Source of the DNA: JAHQVI01 sp050330195 | Lineage (GTDB): Bacteria > Pseudomonadota > Alphaproteobacteria > Rhizobiales > Rhodomicrobiaceae | Length of the DNA: 64,000 bases | Direction of reading: 5' to 3' | Assembly: GCA_050330195.1 (NCBI GenBank) | Contig: JBHJOB010000103.1 | Coordinates: 14,505 to 78,504, forward strand | Shown: positions 34,408-42,027 of the stretch, piece after piece | Layout of the letters: the number at the start of each line of letters is the position of its first letter | How positions within the stretch are numbered: the stretch's first letter is position 1 | The notes under the pieces: model-generated | Database searches by the model: none | What the model saw: the letters and a program-made list of their open reading frames with translations, nothing else | What the model was told of the DNA's origin: nothing | Program-made: the position numbers and the translations under genes

Positions 34408-34613
34408 GAACCAATGCTAACCCAATTCACCGGAAATTGAAAAGAGGCGTTTGCCTGGAAAGGACGCAATATATGTGAAACATGCAAAATCAATGTTGGT
34501 TAAAATTGCGTTTGACGGATCGTACTTACGATGCAACGATGTCTGTAATGACAAGAATATTGGCGCAATATTGGTTCAGTTGCGCAGGGAAGAAACGCTA
34601 GAAGGAGCGCGCC
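34408..34613. promoter_or_regulatory. Divergent promoter region between the GntR regulator and the catabolic cluster
   Basis: About 200 bases, relatively AT-rich. An 8-bp direct repeat AATATTGG occurs at 34556-34563 and 34567-34574, one helical turn apart, within 60 bases of the FAH gene start. AAGGAG at 34602-34607 is the ribosome site for the TTG start at 34614. No clear FCD-type palindrome (TGGTNxACCA) was recognised. Confidence 0.4.
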
Positions 34614-35483
34614 TTGAAGCTCGCCACAATCCGTCACGGCGGAACCTATGCGGCTACCCTCATTGACGGCAATCAGGCAAAACTGCTGAGCGCGGAGACC
34701 GGTTCGCCCTATGATTTGCTGAGCCTCGTCATCAATGGAGACGTGGCAAACGCAGCCAGTTTCACCGGTGGACCGATCGTCTCGCTTAACAATGCGTCCC
34801 TGGCCGCGCCAGTCCGCCGCCCTGCCCGCAACATTTTCTGCGTCGGCAAGAACTACTCCGACCATGCGAAGGAACTGGCGTCGAGCGTTTTCAAGGATAC
34901 CGCATCCGGTCCGTCCTACCCGATCATTTTCTCCAAGGTGCCGGAAACCGTTATCGGTCCGGGCGAGCCCGTCATCATCGACCCTGCCGTGTCCTCCGCA
35001 ATCGACTATGAAGGCGAACTGACCCTGATCATCGGCAAGGGTGGGCGCGGCATCTCGAAGGCCGATGCGCTTTCCCATATCTGGGGCTACACTATCATCA
35101 ACGACATTACGGCGCGCGATATCCAGCAGCAGCATAATCAGTGGCTGCTCGGCAAGTCGCAGGATACGTTCTGCCCGATGGGCCCTGTTGTCGTGACGGC
35201 GGATGAAATCGATCTGGCCGACACCGGCCTGCGCACCTTCGTCAATGGCGAACTGCGCCAGAACGCCAATACGCGCGACCTGATTTTCGACATACCGACG
35301 CTGATCGAGACCATCTCCGCAGGCATTACGCTCATGCCCGGTGACATCATCGCGACGGGCACGCCGGCGGGCGTCGGCATGGGCTTCGATCCGCCGCGCT
35401 ATCTGAAACATGGCGACGTTGTCCGCGTCGAGATCGACGGTATCGGCGTGCTGGAAAATCCGATCGTGGAGCGTGGCCGATGA
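34614..35483 (+). CDS. Fumarylacetoacetate hydrolase family protein
   Basis: A 289-residue FAH-superfamily enzyme. Metal-binding acidic residues are visible in IDYEGELTLIIGKGGRGI and in ARDIQQQHNQW, with GKSQDTFCPMGPVVVT and LMPGDIIATGTPAGVG completing the family core; KNYSDHAKE carries the catalytic-lid His. The family includes C-C hydrolases and decarboxylases acting on acylpyruvates and ring-cleavage products, so the substrate is not fixed. The start is TTG at 34614 after AAGGAG. It overlaps the alpha/beta hydrolase gene by 4 bases. Confidence 0.9.
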   Translation: MKLATIRHGGTYAATLIDGNQAKLLSAETGSPYDLLSLVINGDVANAASFTGGPIVSLNNASLAAPVRRPARNIFCVGKNYSDHAKELASSVFKDTASGPSYPIIFSKVPETVIGPGEPVIIDPAVSSAIDYEGELTLIIGKGGRGISKADALSHIWGYTIINDITARDIQQQHNQWLLGKSQDTFCPMGPVVVTADEIDLADTGLRTFVNGELRQNANTRDLIFDIPTLIETISAGITLMPGDIIATGTPAGVGMGFDPPRYLKHGDVVRVEIDGIGVLENPIVERGR

Positions 35484-36268
35484 GCGGCAATGTGGTCGCA
35501 GGAATGGCCGTGGAGATCGCCGGAGACGGCGCTCCGGTCATCTGCATCCACGGACTTGGCGGCACATCGAACACGTTCACGCCGCAGATGCCGGTGCTGA
35601 CAACGATGCGCGTCATTCGTCCAGACCTTCCATGCTCGGGGCGTTCGGCGAATGTGGAGAAACCGTCAATTTCCAGCTTCGCGGCATCGCTCATCAAGCT
35701 GGCCGACATGCTTGGCGTCAAGAGCGCACATTTCGTCGCCCATTCGCTCGGCACGATCATCTGCCAGCATCTCGCGGCGGAACGGCCCGAACTTGTGCGC
35801 AGTCTGAGCCTGATCGGCGCACTGATCGAGCCGCCCCAGGCCGCTCGCGACGGCCTTCGGGCCAGGGCGCAAACGGCGCGCGGCAGCGGCATGGCGGAGA
35901 TCGCCGACACGATCGTGCAGAACGGCATGGCGGCGGAAAGCCGTTCGCGCTCATCGGCAGCGGTTGCCTTTGTGCGGGAATCCATCCTGCGGCAATGCCC
36001 CGAAGGCTATGCGCGCACCTGCGAAGCGCTGGCGGAGGCGACGGCCGCGAACCATCAGCGCATCCGCTGTCCGGTCCTCATCGTCAACGGCGAGGAAGAC
36101 GCGGTCGCGCCGCCATCGGTTGCGCGCGATCTTGCCGAACGGATTGCAGGCGCACGGGCGGTCATTGTGCCGCGTTGCGGACATTGGGTTACGATCGAGC
36201 GGCCGGAGGACGTGAACGCCGAACTGCGCCGCTTTCTCGGCGGGCAGCCCGGCGCGGCAAGGATGTAG
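35480..36268 (+). CDS. Alpha/beta hydrolase, enol-lactonase/esterase-like
   Basis: A 262-residue alpha/beta hydrolase with the oxyanion-hole HGLGGTSNTF, nucleophile elbow AHSLGT, acidic residue in NGEEDAVAP and catalytic His in CGHWVTIE. The sequence is closest in style to 3-oxoadipate enol-lactonase and MhpC-like hydrolases of aromatic-compound breakdown. Translation is coupled to the FAH gene by the ATGA overlap. It is followed by an intergenic palindromic repeat before the amidohydrolase gene. Confidence 0.85.
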   Translation: MSGNVVAGMAVEIAGDGAPVICIHGLGGTSNTFTPQMPVLTTMRVIRPDLPCSGRSANVEKPSISSFAASLIKLADMLGVKSAHFVAHSLGTIICQHLAAERPELVRSLSLIGALIEPPQAARDGLRARAQTARGSGMAEIADTIVQNGMAAESRSRSSAAVAFVRESILRQCPEGYARTCEALAEATAANHQRIRCPVLIVNGEEDAVAPPSVARDLAERIAGARAVIVPRCGHWVTIERPEDVNAELRRFLGGQPGAARM

Positions 36269-36281
36269 GAGCACGTTTTTG

Positions 36282-36392
36282 CTCCCTCTCCCGTGGGGAG
36301 AGGGGTGGGGTGAGGGCGTTCAATAGCAGCGGGCAAGCGCGTCCCCTCACCCGGCGCTGACGCGCCGACCTCTCCCATCGGGAGAGGTTAAG
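36282..36392. repeat. Intergenic palindromic repeat, copy 1 of 3
   Basis: A roughly 110-base element: an outer hairpin of CCTCTCCC/GGGAGAGG type, a GGGTGAGG arm, a variable centre, then a conserved right half containing CCCTCACCCGGCGCTGACG. The right half is identical over more than 30 bases to copy 3 at 60586. It lies between the alpha/beta hydrolase and amidohydrolase genes. Confidence 0.8.
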
Positions 36393-36432
36393 ACAAGAGA
36401 ATTCGGGACGGGGGCGAACAGGAGAGGAAGCA

Positions 36433-37758
36433 ATGAGCGATTATCGTGACGGCCCCGGACTTCGCGGCGGCAATCCGGGCGAAGGCTCGACCGTGTTCAC
36501 CAATGTCCGCGTGCTCGACGCGACGGGCGACCAGCCCTTCATGGGCGAAGTGGTTGTGCGCGGCAATCGCATCGCCTCGATCACGCGCGGCCAGCGCGTC
36601 ACGCCCGGCGGCGGCGCGACCGTCATCGACGGTGGCGGCGCAACGCTGATGCCCGGCCTGATCGACGCGCATCTGCATCTGTCATGGAACAACGCGCCCG
36701 GCATCGACCCGATCCAGATGATGGAGCTGGAAGAGCACATGCTGGTCACGATGGAGATGGCCAAGCTGGTGCTCGATGCGGGCTTCACCTCCGGACGTGG
36801 CGCGGCTGCGGCCAAGCCCCGGCTCGATGTCGTCGCCAAGCGCTTCATCAATGAAGGCCGTTTCCCCGGCCCGCGCTATCTGGCGGCCGGTCCCGAGATC
36901 ACGACCGTCGGCGGCCTCGGCGACGCCTCGCCCTCTCACATCCCGCATGAAGGCCTCAATCTCGGCCTCGTTGTTTCCGGCCCCGAAGAAATCCGGCGCA
37001 CCGTCCGTCAGCTCATCAAATATGGCGTCGACAGCATAAAGCTGAACCTTTCGGGCGAGGCAATCACCGGCATGGGCGCGGAGGAAACGCCGATGTCGGA
37101 GGAAGAAGTGGCGATGGCGGCGCAGGAAGCGCGGTGCCGCAACAAGGTGCTCTCCGCCCATGCACGCTCGTCCGGCTCGGTCATGCAATGCATCCGGCAC
37201 GGCATCCAGAATATCTACCATGCCTCATTCGCCGACGAGCGCGCCCTCGATGCGCTGGAAGCCGTCAAGGACAAGCATTTCGTTGCGCCCGGCCTCGCCT
37301 GGCTCATCAACACGGCGCGCCATGCGGGCGAATGGGGCATCAAGCCCGGTTCGCCGATCACCATCGAATATGAGCGCGAACTGGAAATGGCCGTCGACAC
37401 GATGAAGAAAATGCACAAGCGCGGCATCCGCGTGCTGATCGGCGGCGATTACGGCTTTGCCTGGACGCCGCAGGGCACGAACGCCAAGGATCTGGAGTAT
37501 TTCGTCGATCTGGTCGGAATGTCGCCGATGGAGGCGATTATTGCGGGCACGAAACTCGGTGGACAGATCATGAGCATGGGCGACGAACTGGGCATGATCA
37601 AGGAAGGTTATCTTGCCGACATGCTGCTCGTCGACGGCGATCCGTTGGCCGATGTTCGTATCCTGCAGGACAGGAAGCGCCTGCTGGCGATCATGAAGGA
37701 CGGCAAGTTCCACAAGGAGCCGAATGCGCGGCAGAGCTATGTGCGGCGCGTGGCCTGA
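36433..37758 (+). CDS. Amidohydrolase family protein
   Basis: A 441-residue metal-dependent hydrolase with an imidazolonepropionase-like composite domain. Metal ligands are visible: HxH in MPGLIDAHLHLSWN, His in VLSAHARSSG and in NIYHASFADE, and Asp in IGGDYGFAW. The C-terminal part returns to the beta-sandwich with GMIKEGYLADMLLVDGDPLADV. Members open cyclic amides or cleave Xaa-Pro and similar amides; the substrate is unknown. GGAG before the ATG at 36433 supports this start. It heads the run of Liv transporter genes and so probably acts on the transported compound. Confidence 0.88.
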   Translation: MSDYRDGPGLRGGNPGEGSTVFTNVRVLDATGDQPFMGEVVVRGNRIASITRGQRVTPGGGATVIDGGGATLMPGLIDAHLHLSWNNAPGIDPIQMMELEEHMLVTMEMAKLVLDAGFTSGRGAAAAKPRLDVVAKRFINEGRFPGPRYLAAGPEITTVGGLGDASPSHIPHEGLNLGLVVSGPEEIRRTVRQLIKYGVDSIKLNLSGEAITGMGAEETPMSEEEVAMAAQEARCRNKVLSAHARSSGSVMQCIRHGIQNIYHASFADERALDALEAVKDKHFVAPGLAWLINTARHAGEWGIKPGSPITIEYERELEMAVDTMKKMHKRGIRVLIGGDYGFAWTPQGTNAKDLEYFVDLVGMSPMEAIIAGTKLGGQIMSMGDELGMIKEGYLADMLLVDGDPLADVRILQDRKRLLAIMKDGKFHKEPNARQSYVRRVA

Positions 37759-37811
37759 GCCGCCGGGACGAATAAGGGAGGCGCAATGAGCAACGGAGCG
37801 GCAAGGCGGCC

Positions 37812-38705
37812 ATGAAGCTATTCCTCTTCACGCTCCTCAACGGGCTGACGCTCGCTGCGCTCTACTTCCTCGTGGCGAGCGGCTTCACGTTGGTTTTCGG
37901 CCTGATGCGCAACGTCAACCTCGCGCATGGCTCGCTCTATCTCATCGGCGGCTACATCGCCTATTCGGCGGTTGAGGCAACCGGCGTCTTCCTGCTCGGC
38001 TTCGCCGTCGCCTTCGTCACCATGGCGGTTGCCGGCATCGCGCTGCAATTGCTCGTCTTCCGGCACATGGAGGGGCAGGATCTGCGCCAGACGATGGTGA
38101 CAATCGGCATTTCCATCATTCTCGCCGACCTAGCGCTGTGGATCTGGGGCGGCGAGTTCTACCAGATCTATCCGCCGGACTGGCTCTTCGGGGCGGCGAC
38201 CTTCCCCATCGTCATCGGAACGCTCTCCAACGGCGATCCGGTCTACTTCACCTATCCCATCGTGCGGCTGTTCATTCTCGGCATGGCGCTCGTCATCGGC
38301 GTGCTGCTCTGGCTGATGCTGAACCGGACGCGCATCGGCATGATGATCCGCGCCGGCGTCGACGACCGGGAGATGCTCAGCGCCAGCGGCATCAATATCC
38401 AGCTTGTCTTCGTCATCGTCTTCGCCATCGGGGCGGGGCTGGCCGGGATCGCTGGCGTGGTTGGCAGCATCTTCTCCTCGCTCGCGCCGGGTGAAGACGT
38501 CCGCTATCTGCTCGCCTCGCTGGTCGTGGTCATCGTCGGCGGCATGGGCAGCATCACCGGCGCGGCGCTGGGCGCGATTCTGATCGGCGTCGCGGAGCAG
38601 TTCGGCTCGGTCTATTTCCCGACCTATGCCATCGCCGTCAGCTTCCTGATCATGGTCGCGGTGCTCGCCTTCCGGCCCGAGGGCATCATGGGGGCGCGGC
38701 GATGA
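37812..38705 (+). CDS. livH: Branched-chain amino acid-type ABC transporter permease (LivH)
   Basis: A 297-residue inner-membrane permease with about eight spans and the cytoplasmic coupling loop GMMIRAGVDDREMLSASGIN; the start LFTLLNGLTLAALYFLVASGFTLVFGLMRNVNLAHGSLY is characteristic of LivH. It overlaps livM by 4 bases (ATGA). The gene symbol denotes family only; the cluster context suggests a substrate other than leucine. Confidence 0.92.
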   Translation: MKLFLFTLLNGLTLAALYFLVASGFTLVFGLMRNVNLAHGSLYLIGGYIAYSAVEATGVFLLGFAVAFVTMAVAGIALQLLVFRHMEGQDLRQTMVTIGISIILADLALWIWGGEFYQIYPPDWLFGAATFPIVIGTLSNGDPVYFTYPIVRLFILGMALVIGVLLWLMLNRTRIGMMIRAGVDDREMLSASGINIQLVFVIVFAIGAGLAGIAGVVGSIFSSLAPGEDVRYLLASLVVVIVGGMGSITGAALGAILIGVAEQFGSVYFPTYAIAVSFLIMVAVLAFRPEGIMGARR

Positions 38706-39751
38706 GCATTGCCGCCGGAGAAGACAGGACAGGCGGTTTGCTCCCGGAAACCGGGCGCATGGCGGGGCTCGGCTGGTTCAACCCGGCGCATATCGTGCTC
38801 GGCTTCATCCTCCTCGTCCTGCCCGCGATCACCAGCGACTTCATCCTGTTCTCCGTCTTCGCCTGGGCGCTCTGCCTCGGCATGGTGGCGCTCTCGCTGA
38901 TGTTCCTCGCCGGTTATGGCGGCATGGTCAGCCTCGCACAACTCACCATCGCCGGCGTGGCGGGCTACATGGTCGCCATCCTCGGCACGAACGGCATGAA
39001 TCTCGGGCTGGAATGGCCTTGGTGGGTCAGCATTCCCGCTGCCATCGCCATCGCGGTCGCCTTCGCCACGCTCACCGGCGCGCTCGCGGTGCGCACGGAG
39101 GGCATCTACACGATCATGATCACGCTCGCCATCGCGGCGGCGTTCTTCTACTTCACCCGGCAGAATTACGACATTTTCAACGGCTGGAACGGCTTCAATC
39201 TCGTGCTGCCGCCGACACTTTTCGGCGTCGACTGGCGGCAACCCGTGCCGTTCTACTACATGGCGCTGTTCCTGGCGGTGATCAGCTATGCGGCGGTTCT
39301 CTATGTCTCGCGCTCCACATTCGGCCTCGCCCTGCAAGGCATCCGCGACAATGCCCGGCGAATGGAAGCCATCGGCTACAATGTCGTGGCGCACCGGATC
39401 GCCGCTCACGCCTTCGCCGGACTGATTGCCGGGACGGCCGGCATTCTGCTGGTCTGGTTCAACGGCGCGATCTCGCCGGCATCGGTCGGCGTCGGCCCGG
39501 CCATCGACATTCTCGTGATCGCGATCATCGGCGGCCTGCGCCACCCGATAGGCCCGTTCATCGGCGCGCTGATCTACGCCGTGCTATCGACCTTCGCAAT
39601 GGATCTGATCGAAATCTTCATCGACCGGGAACGCTTCAAGCTCGTGATCGGCGTGATCTTCCTGCTGATCGTGCTGTTCTCGCCGGACGGAATATTGGGC
39701 ATCTGGAGCCGCCTGCGCGAGAAATTCACCGCAAATCGCGGTTGGGACTGA
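38702..39751 (+). CDS. livM: Branched-chain amino acid-type ABC transporter permease (LivM)
   Basis: A 349-residue LivM-type permease with about nine to ten spans. The family blocks LFLAGYGGMVSLAQLTIAGVAGYMVAIL and FGLALQGIRDNARRMEAIGYNV (ATPase-contact loop) are present. It pairs with LivH and is followed by the binding-protein gene after 56 bases. Confidence 0.92.
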   Translation: MSIAAGEDRTGGLLPETGRMAGLGWFNPAHIVLGFILLVLPAITSDFILFSVFAWALCLGMVALSLMFLAGYGGMVSLAQLTIAGVAGYMVAILGTNGMNLGLEWPWWVSIPAAIAIAVAFATLTGALAVRTEGIYTIMITLAIAAAFFYFTRQNYDIFNGWNGFNLVLPPTLFGVDWRQPVPFYYMALFLAVISYAAVLYVSRSTFGLALQGIRDNARRMEAIGYNVVAHRIAAHAFAGLIAGTAGILLVWFNGAISPASVGVGPAIDILVIAIIGGLRHPIGPFIGALIYAVLSTFAMDLIEIFIDRERFKLVIGVIFLLIVLFSPDGILGIWSRLREKFTANRGWD

Positions 39752-39807
39752 ATTCAGAAGAATGCCGACGCTTCGATGAACGGGGCGCGGAGAAAGTGGA
39801 GGAAACG

Positions 39808-41067
39808 ATGCATACACTGACAAGACGGCTTGTCCTGCTGGCGGCAGCGGCGAGCATGGCGGTCGGGCTCCCGGCGGCCGCACAGGACAAGGGCACGCTG
39901 AAGATCGGCGGTCTGGCGACGCTTGAAGGCGTGTTCGCCGTTCCGGGCCAGGACGGAATGCGCGGTATCGAGGCGGCGCTGAAGGAAGCTGATTATACCG
40001 CCGGAGGCTACAAGCTGGAATTGATCAAGGGGTCGTCCGATGCGTCACCAGACAGCGCCTTGAGAGCCGCGCGCAAGCTCGTCGAGCAGGACGGCGTCGC
40101 CATCCTCATCGGCCCGCTTTCGGGTTCGGAAGGCCTTGCGATGAAGGATTACGCCAAGACGCAGACCGGCACGACCTTCATCAACGGCACGTCTGCCGCG
40201 CAGGACACGACATTGCGCGATCCGGCGGAGAACTTCTTCCGCTTCACGACGGACGGCGCGCAGTGGATGTACGGCCTCGGCGAATATGTGCTGAATGAGA
40301 AAGGCTGGAAGCGCGTTGCCACCATCGGCGAAGACTATTCCTTCATGCACACCCAGTTCTTCGGATTTGCGCTGCCCTATTGCGAAGCAGGCGGCGAGAT
40401 CGTCGAGCGCTTCTGGGTTCCGCTCGGCACGAAGGACTATTCCTCGATCATCGCGGCGCTTCCCGCTGACGTCGACGCCATCTGGCTTGGCCTTGGCGGC
40501 GGCGACGCGGTCAACTTCCTGAACCAGTATCAGCAGGCGGGCGGCTCCACCCAGCTTATCGGTGCGTCGATCACGGTCGATCAGTCGATCATCAACTCCA
40601 AGGGCCGCACCCGCGACGCGCTGAAGGGCACGCCCTCGGCCGGTCCGCAGGCCGACACGTGGGACGATGCAAACTGGCAGAAGTGGGTCAAGCTCTATCA
40701 GGACAGCTTCCCCGAGGGTGAACGCTTCCCGACGCCGGGCCTGTTCGCCACGGGCTATTACGTCGCAACGAAAGCTGCGATTGAAGGGCTGAACTCCGTC
40801 GATGGCGATCTGTCCGACAATCAGAAGGCCCTGCGCGAGTGGCTCTCCACGGCCTCCATCAATACGCCGGTCGGCCCGGTCAAGCTTGACGGAAACCGTC
40901 AGGCGATCGCGCCGAACTTCGTGACGGAAGTGGTCGAGGGTCCGGACGGCAATCTTGTCAATCAGCTCGTCAAGGTAACCGACCCGATCAACCAGACGCT
41001 CGGGATGGACAGCGAGGCTTTTCTCGCGCTCGGCCCGGTCGGCCGCGACAACCCGAAATGTGAATAG
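39808..41067 (+). CDS. ABC transporter substrate-binding protein (Liv/amide type)
   Basis: A 419-residue periplasmic protein of the Peripla_BP_6 family. It has a Sec signal peptide (MHTLTRRLVLLAAAASMAVGLPAAAQ, cut after AAA) and the type I binding fold starting KGTLKIGGLATLEGVFAVPGQDGMRGIEAAL. GGAGG lies before the ATG at 39808; the open frame reaches far back into livM but that part is out of place. The ligand cannot be read from sequence. A repeat element follows before livG. Confidence 0.92.
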   Translation: MHTLTRRLVLLAAAASMAVGLPAAAQDKGTLKIGGLATLEGVFAVPGQDGMRGIEAALKEADYTAGGYKLELIKGSSDASPDSALRAARKLVEQDGVAILIGPLSGSEGLAMKDYAKTQTGTTFINGTSAAQDTTLRDPAENFFRFTTDGAQWMYGLGEYVLNEKGWKRVATIGEDYSFMHTQFFGFALPYCEAGGEIVERFWVPLGTKDYSSIIAALPADVDAIWLGLGGGDAVNFLNQYQQAGGSTQLIGASITVDQSIINSKGRTRDALKGTPSAGPQADTWDDANWQKWVKLYQDSFPEGERFPTPGLFATGYYVATKAAIEGLNSVDGDLSDNQKALREWLSTASINTPVGPVKLDGNRQAIAPNFVTEVVEGPDGNLVNQLVKVTDPINQTLGMDSEAFLALGPVGRDNPKCE

Positions 41068-41074
41068 CGCCGGT

Positions 41075-41220
41075 TCCCTCTCCCTCAGGGAGAGGGCCAG
41101 GGTGAGGGGGTACGAGGTCAATTAAAGCGCTGATCCCCTCACCCGGCACTGACGTGCCGACCTCTCCCGCTCGCGAACCTTTACGGTGAGCGACAAGCGC
41201 TCACCTTGAGGGAGAGGTGA
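41075..41220. repeat. Intergenic palindromic repeat, copy 2 of 3, with an internal insertion
   Basis: The same element as at 36282 and 60586, but the right terminal stem is split by about 40 extra bases (about 41169-41209) that themselves form a perfect 8-bp stem, GGTGAGCG with CGCTCACC. It lies between the binding-protein gene and livG and may lower transcription of the downstream genes. Confidence 0.75.
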
Positions 41221-41247
41221 AGGACGAAACGAAGGACGCAAACAACA

Positions 41248-42027
41248 GTGTCGGAACGCGCAACCAGAATTGCAGAAGCGGCTTCCGCCTACGCTCTCTC
41301 GATCGAGGGCGTGAGCCGGCATTTCGGCGCTCTGGTTGCGCTTGACGGCGTTGACCTGAAATTGCGTGCTGGCGAACGGCACGCATTGCTTGGCGCGAAT
41401 GGCGCCGGCAAGACGACGCTGTTCAACGCCATCACCGGCGATTTTCCGCCCACGGCGGGCCGGATCTTCTTCTTCGGCGAGGATGTGACCCGCCTCAAGC
41501 CGCATGGCCGCATCCGGCGGGGCTTGAGGCGCACCTATCAGATTTCACTGCTGTTTCAGGGCTTGAGCGTTCTCGACAATCTCTTTCTCGCGACACGCGG
41601 GGTCGCCGACCGGCGCTTCAGCTTCATGCGTCCCGGCGACAACGCCCCGCATCTGGAAGCAGCCCGCCAGCTTGCGCATACGGTGCATCTCGATCACGTC
41701 ATCGAAACGCTGGTCGGCGAACTCAGCTACGGCCAGCAGCGGCAGCTCGAAATCGGTCTCGCCCTGGCCGGAGCCCCGCGCTTCATCCTGTTCGACGAAC
41801 CGGCGGCGGGCCTTTCGCCATCGGAGCGGCGCGAGTTGATCCAGATCCTGCGCGCACTCCCGCCGCATATCGGCTACGTGATCATCGAGCACGACCTCGA
41901 CGTGGCTCTGCGCGTGGTCGAGAGCGTCACGATCATGAATAACGGCACGATCTTCAAACAGGGGACGCCCGATGAAATCGAGGCCGACCCCGATGTCCAG
42001 CGCATTTATCTGGGAGGCAAGCAGTGA
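41248..42027 (+). CDS. livG: Branched-chain amino acid-type ABC transporter ATP-binding protein (LivG)
   Basis: A 259-residue ABC ATPase with Walker A LLGANGAGKTTLFN, signature LSYGQQRQLEIGLAL, Walker B RFILFDEPAAGL and the H-loop in IIEHDLDVAL. The Q-loop region GLRRTYQISLLFQGLSVLDN is LivG-like. The start is GTG at 41248 just after repeat copy 2. It overlaps the next gene by 4 bases. Confidence 0.93.
   Translation: MSERATRIAEAASAYALSIEGVSRHFGALVALDGVDLKLRAGERHALLGANGAGKTTLFNAITGDFPPTAGRIFFFGEDVTRLKPHGRIRRGLRRTYQISLLFQGLSVLDNLFLATRGVADRRFSFMRPGDNAPHLEAARQLAHTVHLDHVIETLVGELSYGQQRQLEIGLALAGAPRFILFDEPAAGLSPSERRELIQILRALPPHIGYVIIEHDLDVALRVVESVTIMNNGTIFKQGTPDEIEADPDVQRIYLGGKQ

Noticed and set aside
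36282..36392. The repeat elements as a CRISPR array
   Set aside because: The three copies are tens of kilobases or several kilobases apart, are palindromic over their length and have no spacer pattern.
39013..39807. A 265-codon extension of the binding-protein gene back into livM
   Set aside because: It is antisense to nothing but out of frame with livM, and the ATG at 39808 has a strong ribosome site followed by a clean signal peptide.
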